Source: JAWKUK01 sp041398605
GTDB lineage: Bacteria > Planctomycetota > UBA1135 > GCA-002686595
Assembly (NCBI GenBank): GCA_041398605.1
Contig: JAWKUK010000024.1
Span: 55,104-119,103 of the forward strand
Direction of reading: 5' to 3'
DNA length: 64,000 nt
The notes under the pieces were generated by a model. It had not been told where the DNA came from, did no database searches, and worked only from the letters and a program-made list of their open reading frames with translations. A program made the position numbers and the translations under genes. This document shows positions 26,786-35,196 of the stretch, piece after piece (position 1 is the first letter of the stretch; the number at the start of each line of letters is the position of its first letter).

Positions 26786-28188
26786 CGCGCGCCCTCCACC
26801 ACCGGGCAACCGTCCGCGGTCCACGCCAACATTCCGCCTGGGATGTCGATCGCATCGTTGCGCCCTGCGGCTTCGAAGAGGCTCAGCGCGATGAGCGAGC
26901 GATATCCCGAGCGACAATGCACGTGCACCGGCTTGCCGCGCGGCACCTCGTCGAGGCGCGCGCGCAGCTCGCCGAGCGGAATCGCGAGCGAGCCTGCGAC
27001 GCGCTCCGCTGCGACCTCCCCTGGCTGGCGCACGTCGAGCACGAGCGGCGCGTCGGCGGCTCCCGTGAGGAGCTGTGCCGTCGCGCGCGGCGCGCTGCGC
27101 GGCGCCCCGACGAGCGCGTCTCCAGCGCCAGCGAGCGCCCCAGGCATATCCGCCAGGTACCCGACCACGCCGTCATAGCCGATCCGGCCGAGGCGCAGGG
27201 CAGCCTCGCGCTCGCGGTCCGGGTCACACACGAGCACGACCGGCCGCTCGAGGTCGAGCACCGCGCCGGCCCAGCTCGCGAACTGACCGTCGAGGCCGAC
27301 CCAGAGCGCGCCGCGCAAGTGCCCTGCGGCGTAGGCCTCCTTGTCGCGCGTATCGAGCACCGCCGCGCCCTGCGCGACCTCCGCCTGGAGCTCTGCGTAC
27401 GACAGCGGCACGAGCTCGCGCGCGAGCGCGTCATCGAGCAGCGGCCGCTCGCGCTTGTTCAAGGTCGCGGCCCGCGCAAAATAAGCTGGCGCCGGCGGCT
27501 GCCCCGCGGTGACCGCGGCCACAAACGCCGCTTCGTCCGCGAACTGAAGCGCGTAGTTCGTGCGCCGCTGGGCCCCCATCGTCGACCACGTCTCGCTCGA
27601 CAGGTTCTTGCCGCAAGCCGAGCCCGCGCCGTGCCCGGGATACACAAGGACCTCGTCCGGGAGCGGCATGAGCTGCTCGTTGAGCGAGCGGTAGAGCGCG
27701 CGCGCGAGCTCCTCCGAGGTCACTCCGACTGACGCCATCAGGTCCGGCCGCCCGACGTCGCCGTTGAACAGCGTGTCCCCCGTCAGGACCGCGTGCGGGC
27801 GCGCGCCGTCGAGCACCAAGAAGCACATCGACTCGGGCGTGTGCCCCGGGGTCGCGAGCGCGCGCACGGTCACGGCCCCGAGCTGCAGCTCGGCGCCGTC
27901 GGTGAGCGCGTGGAACGGATACTCGGCGCTGGCGGCCGCGCTGAGGTGCAGCTTCGCGCCGGTCGCGCGCGCGAGCTCGAGGTGGCCCGCGAGGAAGTCG
28001 GCGTGGAAGTGTGTCAGGAGCACGTGCTGGATCGTGCACCCGAGCACGCGCGCGCGCTCTAAGTAGAGCTCGACGTCACGCCGCGGATCGACGACGGCCA
28101 ACACCCCCGCTGCGCGGTCGCCGACGAGGTAAGACGCTTGGCTGAGACAACCGAGATAATGCTGCTCGAGGATCAGGGGCGCTTCCAT
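26773..28188 (-). CDS. Metallo-beta-lactamase fold protein with two rhodanese domains (persulfide dioxygenase-like)
   Basis: A 471-residue protein. Residues ~1-230 are a metallo-hydrolase domain with THFHADFLAGH (HxHxDH-type ligands), a later TPGHTPES and GDTLF, and VYPGHGAGS, the pattern of ETHE1/Blh persulfide dioxygenases. Two rhodanese domains follow: one near 265-355 whose active-site position reads VCDPDRE and may be altered, and one near 370-465 with an intact Cys loop HCRSGYRS. Such fusions oxidise glutathione-type persulfide and move sulfane sulfur. No signal peptide, so cytoplasmic. It sits 35 bases downstream of signal peptidase I on the same strand. Confidence 0.87.
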   Translation of the reverse strand: MEAPLILEQHYLGCLSQASYLVGDRAAGVLAVVDPRRDVELYLERARVLGCTIQHVLLTHFHADFLAGHLELARATGAKLHLSAAASAEYPFHALTDGAELQLGAVTVRALATPGHTPESMCFLVLDGARPHAVLTGDTLFNGDVGRPDLMASVGVTSEELARALYRSLNEQLMPLPDEVLVYPGHGAGSACGKNLSSETWSTMGAQRRTNYALQFADEAAFVAAVTAGQPPAPAYFARAATLNKRERPLLDDALARELVPLSYAELQAEVAQGAAVLDTRDKEAYAAGHLRGALWVGLDGQFASWAGAVLDLERPVVLVCDPDREREAALRLGRIGYDGVVGYLADMPGALAGAGDALVGAPRSAPRATAQLLTGAADAPLVLDVRQPGEVAAERVAGSLAIPLGELRARLDEVPRGKPVHVHCRSGYRSLIALSLFEAAGRNDAIDIPGGMLAWTADGCPVVEGARCSG

Positions 28189-28223
28189 AGCGCCCTATGG
28201 TAAACGACCGCGGCAGGCGTGGC

Positions 28224-28937
28224 TCAGTGGATCAGGCCGACGCGGGCGGCGGGCCAGAGGCGGGCGCGGACCTTCCCTCGCAGATACACCTCGGCGACCT
28301 GGCCGAAGTCGCGGCTGTCGGAGCTGCGCAGGCGATTGTCACCGAGCACAAAATAGTGCCCCGGCTCGACGACCGTATCGACGACGGCCCACGGGTCCAG
28401 GTTCTCCTCGGCGACATAGTCCTCCTCGACGCGCGCACCGTCGATCCAGACCTGGCCGCGGAAGATCTCGATGTGCTCGCCCGGTAAACCGACGACCCGC
28501 TTCACGTAGTCGACCGTCGGGTCGAGCGGATAACGCAGCACCACGATGTCGCCGCGCGCGACGTCCTCGAACATGTAGCTGACGTGGTCGACCAGGATCC
28601 GGTCGCCGTCCTGGATGCCCGGGCGCATCGAGCTGCCACGGACCTCGCTGAAATTGAAGAAGAGGCCCCAGAGGAGCGCGACCATCAAGACCGCCTTAGA
28701 CGCGCCCGAGACGAGCCGCAGGACGAGCGGCGGACGCTCGAGCTCACGCGGGCGCAGGGTCGCGTGGCGCTGCCCGACGTCGCGGGCCCCGCGCGCGCCT
28801 GGGTCCACCTCAAAGAGCGACGCCAGACCGCCCGTGTCCGTCGCGGGCGCGGCTGCCGGGTCGGTCGCATGTTCGAGCGTTGTAGAACGTGTCTCACGGC
28901 CCGCTTCAACAGGGCCCGTCTCCGAAGGCTGCAGCAT
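28224..28937 (-). CDS. lepB: Signal peptidase I
   Basis: A 237-residue protein from ATG 28937. A ~75-residue N-terminal extension precedes one membrane helix (KAVLMVALLWGLFF). The catalytic serine is S103 in GSSMRPGI, and the general-base lysine is K146 in DYVKRVVGLPGE; GDNRLRSSDSR is the conserved box E. It removes signal peptides of exported proteins on the outer side of the cytoplasmic membrane, fitting the many exported proteins encoded nearby. It heads a minus-strand gene series and is divergent from the peptidase at 29085. Confidence 0.95.
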   Translation of the reverse strand: MLQPSETGPVEAGRETRSTTLEHATDPAAAPATDTGGLASLFEVDPGARGARDVGQRHATLRPRELERPPLVLRLVSGASKAVLMVALLWGLFFNFSEVRGSSMRPGIQDGDRILVDHVSYMFEDVARGDIVVLRYPLDPTVDYVKRVVGLPGEHIEIFRGQVWIDGARVEEDYVAEENLDPWAVVDTVVEPGHYFVLGDNRLRSSDSRDFGQVAEVYLRGKVRARLWPAARVGLIH

Positions 28938-29072
28938 CGTCGGGTCATCGGAGGCGCCCCCCCCGCGGAGTGAGCCCACTTGCCCCCGAGCTGCCCACTT
29001 GCCACGTCTCGGGACCCGCGCCGCGCGAGATTCGCGACCTGGACCACGATCGCGCCTCGCACCGGGACTCGG

Positions 29073-29078
29073 TACCCT
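29073..29078 (+). promoter_or_regulatory. Possible -10 box of a leaderless transcript
   Basis: TACCCT ends six bases before the ATG at 29085, a spacing that would put the transcript start at the initiation codon. No clear -35. Confidence 0.25.
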
Positions 29079-29084
29079 CTCCGC

Positions 29085-30305
29085 ATGGCGAACCTCACGG
29101 TCTTCAAGGACGACCCCCGCACCCGGGACCTGCGCGCGCGCGCCACGGCAGCGCTCGCGAGCCTCACCGCGCCGAACGCCGACCCCGGGCCGATCACGGA
29201 CGCGGAGCGCGCCGCGCGCCGCACGCGCTTCGCCGGGCTGCTCACGACCGCAGGCGTCGACGCATACCTCGTCGAGTCTGGGGCGACGCTCGACTACCTC
29301 ACGGGCAAGGCGCTCGGGAACAGCGAGCGCTTGCTGGCGCTCGTCGTCTTCGCCGACGGCGGCCTCCTGTGGGTCACGCCGGGCTTCGAGGCCGAGCGCG
29401 TCGAGGCGACCGCCGCGCGCGCGATCGGCGGCGACGTCCTGCCTTGGGACGAGCACCTCGACCCGGGTCGTGTCCTGGGCGAAGAGCTCGTGCGGCGCAC
29501 TGCGCGCCGTGTCGCCGTCGACCCCGATGTGCGCGCGCGCTTCCTGCCGCCGATCGAGCGCGCGCTCGGCGCGGCCTGCCTCGATGGGCGCGCGCTCGCC
29601 GCGAGCCTGCGCGGCATCAAGGACGAGCACGAGCTCGCGCTGATGCGGGCCGCCAGCGAGCGTACGCAGCACGCCATCCGCGCCGTCGCGGCGCTCGTCG
29701 TGCCCGGCATGACGACCTCCGAGGTCGCGCTCTACGCGCACGTCGCGCAAGAGAAGCTCGGGCTGACGCACCTCTGGGACCTGACGCTCGCGGGCCCGTC
29801 CGGCGCGTTCCCCCACGGCGACGGCGTCGACCGGGAGATCGCGCGGGGCGAGGTGCTGCTGCTCGACACCGGCGGCCGCCTGCACGGCTATTGCAGCGAC
29901 ACGACGCGCACGTGGGTCGTCGACGCGCGGCCCTCGGCCGAGGTCGTCAAGGTCTGGAACGCCGTCCGTGACGCCCAGCGCGGCGCCTACGACGCGCTGC
30001 GGCCCGGGCTGCGCTCCGGCGACGCCGACGGCGCGGCGCGGCGCGCGCTCGCGGCGGCGGGCTACGACGGCGGCTACGGCCACATGGGCCACCGCATCGG
30101 ACACGGCATCGGCACCGAGGTGCACGAGCCGCCCTACCTCGACGGCGGCTCGGACGTGATCCTCGCGCCCGGCATGGTCTTCACGAACGAGCCGGGGATC
30201 TACCAGCGCGGCAAGTTCGGGCTGCGCATCGAGGACATCTGCGTGATCACCGCCGACGGCGCCGACCACTTCGGCACGTGGCAGGACGGCCCTGAGGCCC
30301 CGTGA
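29085..30305 (+). CDS. M24-family Xaa-Pro aminopeptidase/dipeptidase
   Basis: A 406-residue creatinase-fold protein from ATG 29085. The N-terminal non-catalytic domain runs to about residue 180. The C-terminal pita-bread domain carries the dimetal ligands: LLLDTGGRLHGYCSDTTRT (two Asp), IGHGIGTEVHEPPYL (His), FTNEPGIY (Glu) and GLRIEDICVIT (Glu). It should remove an N-terminal residue next to proline or split Xaa-Pro dipeptides in the cytoplasm. Its stop overlaps the GTG of the ABC permease (GTGA), so it is probably first in that operon. Confidence 0.9.
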   Translation: MANLTVFKDDPRTRDLRARATAALASLTAPNADPGPITDAERAARRTRFAGLLTTAGVDAYLVESGATLDYLTGKALGNSERLLALVVFADGGLLWVTPGFEAERVEATAARAIGGDVLPWDEHLDPGRVLGEELVRRTARRVAVDPDVRARFLPPIERALGAACLDGRALAASLRGIKDEHELALMRAASERTQHAIRAVAALVVPGMTTSEVALYAHVAQEKLGLTHLWDLTLAGPSGAFPHGDGVDREIARGEVLLLDTGGRLHGYCSDTTRTWVVDARPSAEVVKVWNAVRDAQRGAYDALRPGLRSGDADGAARRALAAAGYDGGYGHMGHRIGHGIGTEVHEPPYLDGGSDVILAPGMVFTNEPGIYQRGKFGLRIEDICVITADGADHFGTWQDGPEAP

Positions 30306-31741
30306 GCACGGGGTCCCAATGGAGCGCGGCGCTCGCCGTCGCGCGCAAGGAGCTGCGCGAGGGCCTGCGCGACCGGCAGACGGTGCTGTACACGTTCCTG
30401 CTGCCGGTCGCGATGTACCCGGTGCTGTTCTGGGTCATGGTGCAAGGCGCGCTGCTCGTGCGCGGCCAGAAGGACGCGACGAACGTCCGCGTCGAGCTGC
30501 GCGCCGACCCGGCCGAGCGTGAGACCTTCCTCGAGGCCCTCACGCGCGCGGATGACCTCGCGCCGCTCGTCGGCGACGACGCTGCGAGCGCGCCCGGCGG
30601 CAGCCTCGAGGCGAGCAGCGAAGCCGACGCCGACCCCAACGCCGAACCGGCGCCGGCCCAAGGCGCGGCGCCGCGGTCGGAGCCGAGCCCTACAGGGCGC
30701 ACGCGCTCGCCGGTCGGGCGCCTCGACGTCGACGCGCCGCCCGAAGACCTCGACGCGGAAGCCCCAGACCTCGCGTTCGCCGCCGCGCGCCTCGCCGCCG
30801 ACGACGACCTCGGCGCGCTGGTGGTCGTGCCGCGCGAGCGCCACGACGACGCGCCCGTGATCGCCTACCACGACAGCACCCGGTCGCGCTCGTCGATCGC
30901 CGTCGAGCGCGTGCGCGAGCGGTTGGCGGCCTACGCCAACGAAGTCCGCGAGGCCGCGGCCCGCGCGCGCGACGTCGACATCGCGGCGCTGGAGCCGCTC
31001 GAGGTCCGCTCGCGCGACCTCGCGACGAGCGAGGAGGAGGGCGCCCTCGCGCTCTCGCTGATGCTGCCGATGCTCCTGATCGTGATGGCCGTGATGGGCT
31101 CGTTCTTCCCTGCGGTGGACCTCACCGCGGGCGAGAAAGAGCGGCGCACGGCGGAGACGACGCTCTTGCTGCCGATCCCGCGCACCGCGGTGCACCTCGG
31201 CAAGATCCTCGCGGTCAGCACCTCCGGCATGATCGCGACGACCCTCAACCTCGTCGCGCTCGGGCTCTCTGCGGGGCACCTGCTCGGGCAGCTCGGCGCC
31301 GATGTCGAGGTCAAGCTGCCCCTCAGCGCGCTCGCCGCGGTCGCGCCCCTCGCGCTCCTGTTCGTCTTCTTCGTCAGCGCGGTCCTGACGGGCTTCGCTG
31401 GGCTCGCCGCGTCCTTCAAGGAGGGGCAAGCGCTGCTCGGCCCCGTGCAGATGATCTTCATCTTTCCGGCGATGGCGGCTTCGCTGCCAGGGCTCGGGCT
31501 GACCTACGGCACAGCCTTGATCCCGGTCGTGAACGTCGCCCTCGCCTTCCGCGAGCTGCTGGTCGGCCACGCAGAGCTCGGGCCGGTCCTCGTCACCGCG
31601 GCCGCCCTGTTCGTGTATGCGCTCGTCGCGCTGCGGATCAGCGTGCGCATCCTGTCGCGCGAGGGCGTCGCGCTCGCGGGCGAAACGATCCCATTGAAAC
31701 GACTCCTGGGCCTCCTGAAGGGCGACGGCGATACACGATGA
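30302..31741 (+). CDS. ABC-2-type (NatB-like) permease
   Basis: A 479-residue membrane protein starting at GTG 30302 within the preceding stop. One N-terminal helix (VLYTFLLPVAMYPVLFWVMV) is followed by a large outer domain of about 220 residues and then six hydrophobic segments from about residue 250, beginning LSLMLPMLLIVMAVMGSFFP. The stretch EKERRTAETTLLLPIPRTAV is the cytoplasmic loop typical of NatB/CcmB-like exporters. It should form the export channel together with the ATPase encoded next (ATGA overlap) and the second permease. Confidence 0.85.
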   Translation: MSTGSQWSAALAVARKELREGLRDRQTVLYTFLLPVAMYPVLFWVMVQGALLVRGQKDATNVRVELRADPAERETFLEALTRADDLAPLVGDDAASAPGGSLEASSEADADPNAEPAPAQGAAPRSEPSPTGRTRSPVGRLDVDAPPEDLDAEAPDLAFAAARLAADDDLGALVVVPRERHDDAPVIAYHDSTRSRSSIAVERVRERLAAYANEVREAAARARDVDIAALEPLEVRSRDLATSEEEGALALSLMLPMLLIVMAVMGSFFPAVDLTAGEKERRTAETTLLLPIPRTAVHLGKILAVSTSGMIATTLNLVALGLSAGHLLGQLGADVEVKLPLSALAAVAPLALLFVFFVSAVLTGFAGLAASFKEGQALLGPVQMIFIFPAMAASLPGLGLTYGTALIPVVNVALAFRELLVGHAELGPVLVTAAALFVYALVALRISVRILSREGVALAGETIPLKRLLGLLKGDGDTR

Positions 31742-32588
31742 GCGAGCTGGACCAGAGCACGACGGAGCGCGCGGCGCGCGGTGAGGGCGGGGTCGCCATC
31801 CTCGCCGTGGACCTCGAGAAGGAGTTCCAGGACCCCGAGCGCGGCAAGGTGCGGGCTGTACGCGGCGTAGACCTGGACGCGCGCTATGGCGAGATTTACG
31901 GGCTGCTCGGGCCAAACGGCGCCGGCAAGACGACGACGCTGCGGATGCTCGCGACGATCATCGCGCCCTCCGGCGGGCGCGCCGCGATCGACGGCGTCGA
32001 CGTGACCCGTGACCCCTTGGAGGTCCGGCGGCGCATCGGCTTCCTGTCGGGCTCGACGGGGCTCTATCCGCGCCTGACAGGCCGCGAGACGCTGCGCTAC
32101 TTCGGCGGCTTGCACGGGCTCGAGGGCGAGGCCCTCGACCGGCGCGTCGACGAGGTCATCGCAGCGTTCGACCTCTCGAAGTTCGTCGAAGGGCGCTGTG
32201 AGTCGCTCTCCACGGGCCAAAGCAGCGCATCAACATCGCCCGCGCCGTCGTGCACGACCCGCCGGTGCTCATCCTCGACGAACCGACGACGGGCCTCGAC
32301 ATCCTCGCCTCGAGCGACATGATCGACTTCGTCGAGTCGCGCCGGTCGGCCGGGCGCTGCGTGCTGTTCAGCACGCACATCCTCTCCGAGGCCGAGCGCC
32401 TGTGCGACCGCATCGGCGTCATCCACAGCGGGCGGATGCTCGCCGCGGGCACGCTGGACGAGCTGCGCGCGCGCACGGGCGCCGAGTGGCTCGAGGACGT
32501 CTTCAAGCGCCTCGTGCGCGAGGCACAGATCGAAGACGGCGCGGCTTCAGCGACGGCGTCAGCAGCCGAGGGGACCGCGGCTCGATGA
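31738..32588 (+). pseudogene. ABC exporter ATPase (NatA-like), frame broken by one missing base
   Basis: Two frames together make a complete ATPase. The first (from ATG 31738) has Walker A GPNGAGKTTT and runs to LSTGQ; there the frame shifts and the second continues with RINIARAVVHDPP, Walker B VLILDEPTTGLDI and the H-loop STHILSEAERL to the stop at 32588. Restoring one A in the run at 32218-32221 rejoins the signature motif as LSTGQKQR. Everything else is intact and both neighbours overlap it by ATGA, so a sequencing deletion in a homopolymer is the likeliest cause. The product would power export by the two flanking permeases. Confidence 0.85.
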
Positions 32589-34693
32589 CGGCCCGCGCCC
32601 GCTCCCCTTGGCGTCTCGTGCTCGCGAGCGAGCTGCGCCAGCTCGTCCGCGACCGGCGCGCCCTGTTCGCGGCCGTGCTGCTGCCGGCGCTGCTCTACCC
32701 GCTGATCTTCTTCATCTCCTCGAAGCTCGAGACCGTCGGGCGCGAGTCGATGGCGGAGCGCGAGGTCACGGCGCTGCTCGACGTTTCGCGCGCGGTCGGC
32801 GGCCCCGATGGCGACGTCGCGCGCCGCGCGCGCCTGGCGCTCGAGGCGCGGGCGCCGATCAGCCTGACCGAGGTCGACGCCAGCCCGCTCTTGGACCTCG
32901 ACGGCGCGCTCGGCAAGGACGCAAGAGACCTCGCGACGAAGCGCGACGGCTCCAAGGAAGAGCGCACTGACGACGCGACGCTGCGCGAGCGCGCGCTCGC
33001 CTTGATCGGCCCCGACGCACACGTCCTCGTCACGGCGCGCCCGTCGCCCGAGTCTGCGGAGCGGACGCGCTTCGAGGTCTGGTTCGACGTGCAAGACGAC
33101 GTCGCGCGCGAGGGCGTCAGCCGCGTGCGGCAGGCCCTGCGCGGGCTCGGCGACGAGCTGCGCGTCGAAGCGCGCGACCGGCTGCTGGGCGGAGACCCCG
33201 GGGCGGGGCTCTCGCCGAACCTCGTCGACGTCGCGAGCGACGCGGACAAGAGCGGCGCGGCGCTGGGCCGCTGGCTGCCGTTCCTGGCGCTGATCGTCCT
33301 GATCTCCGGCGGCGCCTATGCGGCGCTCGCCGTGTTCGCGGGCGAGCGCGAGGCGGGGACGCTCGAGACCCTCTTGGTCCAGCCGGTGCCCCACTCGGAC
33401 CTCGCGCGCGGCAAGTTCCTCGCGGTGCTGATCGCGGGCGTCGTCACGGTGCTCGTCAACTTGACAAGCCTCATCACGTGCGCCGTCACGGGCCTCGCGA
33501 AGATGCCGGGCTTCGACGCCGCGGGCGGCGCGCTGCCGTTCGAGCGCCTCGTGGGTGCTGCGCTCGTGCTGTTCGCGCCGTGCGCGCTGCTGACAGCGCT
33601 CTTGTGCCTCGTCTGCGGCAAGGCGCGGACGTTCCGCGAAGGGCAGATGATGCTCATGCCCGTCACGTTCGCGGTGATCCTGCCGACGGCGATCGTGCTG
33701 CGGCCGGAGGCGCAGCTGAGCATGCTCACCGCGCTGGTGCCGTTTGTCGGCTCGGGGCTCGCGCTCCGCGAGGCGCTGGAGGGCGACCTGACGCTCCTGC
33801 TCGGCGCGCTCGTGATCTCATCACACGCGCTGTGGACCTTCCTGCTGCTCGGGCGGGTCGCGCACATGCTCGACGGCGAGCGCGCGCTGCGTGACGGCCG
33901 CGGCGCGGAGGCCGGCAGCCTGGCGCTGAAGGCGGCGCGGCACGCGCAGCTCTCGGCGTTTGTCGTGGTCATGTCCCTGTACCTCGTCGCGGGCGCTGTG
34001 CAGCGCGCCGACCTGCAATGGGGCCTTGTCTTCACGTTCTGGGCGTTGCTGCCGGCGTTCGCGCTCGGCATCGCGCGCCTGGCGCCGCGGCGGGCGGGTG
34101 CTGGGTGGCTGCCGGAGCTCGGCCTCGCTGCCCCTCGTCCTCACCACGTGCTCGGCGCGCTCCTGCTCGTGCCGGCGCTCGCCGGGCTCGCCGGTCGCTG
34201 GCTGACGATCCAGCTCGACCTGCTGCCGATGCCGCGCGAGGCGCTGCAAGCCGAGGGGCTCGGCGAGCTGTTCTCGGCGCGCTCGACGCTCTGGATCTTC
34301 TTCTTCTTCGCCCTGTCGCCCGGGGTCTTTGAGGAGCTCGTCTTCCGCGGCTCGATCCTGTCTTCGATGCGGCGCGGGATGGCGACCTGGAAGGTGATCG
34401 CGCTGCAAGGGGTCTGGTTCGCGCTGGCCCATGCGTCCGTCTACCGGCTCGTGCCGACGTTCGTGCTGGGCGCCATGTTCGCTGCGATCGCGCTGCGAGC
34501 GCGCTCGATCTGGCCGACGGTCCTCGCCCACACGGCCTACAACGGCCTGCTCGTGCTCGGCGCGAACGGGCGCCTGCCCGACGCCCTCGCGGGCATGGGC
34601 GACCTCGGCCACTGGAGCCACTGGCTCGCGCCCGTCGGGGTCGCGCTCTTGGCGCTGCCAGGGCCCGGAGGGGCGCAGCGGACGCCCCAATAG
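32585..34693 (+). CDS. ABC permease fused to CPBP intramembrane protease
   Basis: A 702-residue membrane protein from ATG 32585, which overlaps the ATPase stop. The N-terminal ~430 residues are a second NatB-like permease: first helix ALFAAVLLPALLYPLIFFI, a long outer domain, then helices around FLALIVLISGGAYAAL and the loop EREAGTLETLLVQPVP. From ~470 it continues as a CPBP (Abi) protease domain with FEELVFRGSI (EExxxR metal-site motif), FALAHASVYR and the final HTAYNGLLVL. Such fusions exist in planctomycetes as I recall. The protease part may process exported peptides or anchor the complex; no precursor peptide gene is visible beside it. Confidence 0.85.
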   Translation: MTARARSPWRLVLASELRQLVRDRRALFAAVLLPALLYPLIFFISSKLETVGRESMAEREVTALLDVSRAVGGPDGDVARRARLALEARAPISLTEVDASPLLDLDGALGKDARDLATKRDGSKEERTDDATLRERALALIGPDAHVLVTARPSPESAERTRFEVWFDVQDDVAREGVSRVRQALRGLGDELRVEARDRLLGGDPGAGLSPNLVDVASDADKSGAALGRWLPFLALIVLISGGAYAALAVFAGEREAGTLETLLVQPVPHSDLARGKFLAVLIAGVVTVLVNLTSLITCAVTGLAKMPGFDAAGGALPFERLVGAALVLFAPCALLTALLCLVCGKARTFREGQMMLMPVTFAVILPTAIVLRPEAQLSMLTALVPFVGSGLALREALEGDLTLLLGALVISSHALWTFLLLGRVAHMLDGERALRDGRGAEAGSLALKAARHAQLSAFVVVMSLYLVAGAVQRADLQWGLVFTFWALLPAFALGIARLAPRRAGAGWLPELGLAAPRPHHVLGALLLVPALAGLAGRWLTIQLDLLPMPREALQAEGLGELFSARSTLWIFFFFALSPGVFEELVFRGSILSSMRRGMATWKVIALQGVWFALAHASVYRLVPTFVLGAMFAAIALRARSIWPTVLAHTAYNGLLVLGANGRLPDALAGMGDLGHWSHWLAPVGVALLALPGPGGAQRTPQ

Positions 34694-34724
34694 AGTTCCC
34701 GACCGTGCGCCGACGGCGCGCGTG

Positions 34725-34730
34725 TATCCT
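34725..34730 (+). promoter_or_regulatory. Possible -10 box of a leaderless transcript
   Basis: TATCCT ends seven bases before the GTG at 34738. It also falls inside the longer GTG frame from 34705, so it argues mildly for the shorter start. Confidence 0.25.
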
Positions 34731-34737
34731 GGCGCGT

Positions 34738-35160
34738 GTGGACGGTCTCGTGCTCACCGAGGGCGCCGCAGCGCGCGCCGCTGCGCTCAGCCTCGATTTC
34801 CTCGCGCGCTTCTTCGAGGCGGAGCTGACCCGTCGGCCCGAGAACCTCGAGGCGCTCGCGGAGCTCGGCCACCTCTACACGCGCCTCGGGCGCTACATGG
34901 AGGGCCTCGCTGTGGACCGCCAGCTCGTCGCCGCGCTGCCCGAGGACTCGACGGCACACTACAACTTGGCGTGTTCGCTCGCGTTGACGGGGGACCTCGA
35001 CGGCGCGTTCGCGGCGCTGGAGCGCTCGCTCGACCTCGGCTACGACGACGGCGAGCTCATCGCCGAGGACGAAGACCTCGCGCCCCTTCACGCCGACCCG
35101 CGCTTTGGAGAGCTCCTCCGCCGCTTAGGCGTCGAGCTGCCGCCGCCGGCGGCCGGGTGA
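34738..35160 (+). CDS. Small TPR protein
   Basis: About 140 residues from GTG 34738 (GTG 34705 is an alternative). It holds two to three tetratricopeptide repeats: LEALAELGHLYTRLGRYMEGL, TAHYNLACSLALTGDLDGAF and a degenerate third ending PLHADPRFGELLRRLG. The last motif, a TPR followed by PLRxDPRFxxLL, is common in small bacterial TPR proteins. No signal peptide. It probably mediates protein contacts; no partner is evident. It converges with the sulfatase-fold lipoprotein 36 bases away. Confidence 0.75.
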   Translation: MDGLVLTEGAAARAAALSLDFLARFFEAELTRRPENLEALAELGHLYTRLGRYMEGLAVDRQLVAALPEDSTAHYNLACSLALTGDLDGAFAALERSLDLGYDDGELIAEDEDLAPLHADPRFGELLRRLGVELPPPAAG

Positions 35161-35196
35161 CTCGACCGCCCGCGGCGGAACGTTCAGCGCCTTGGC

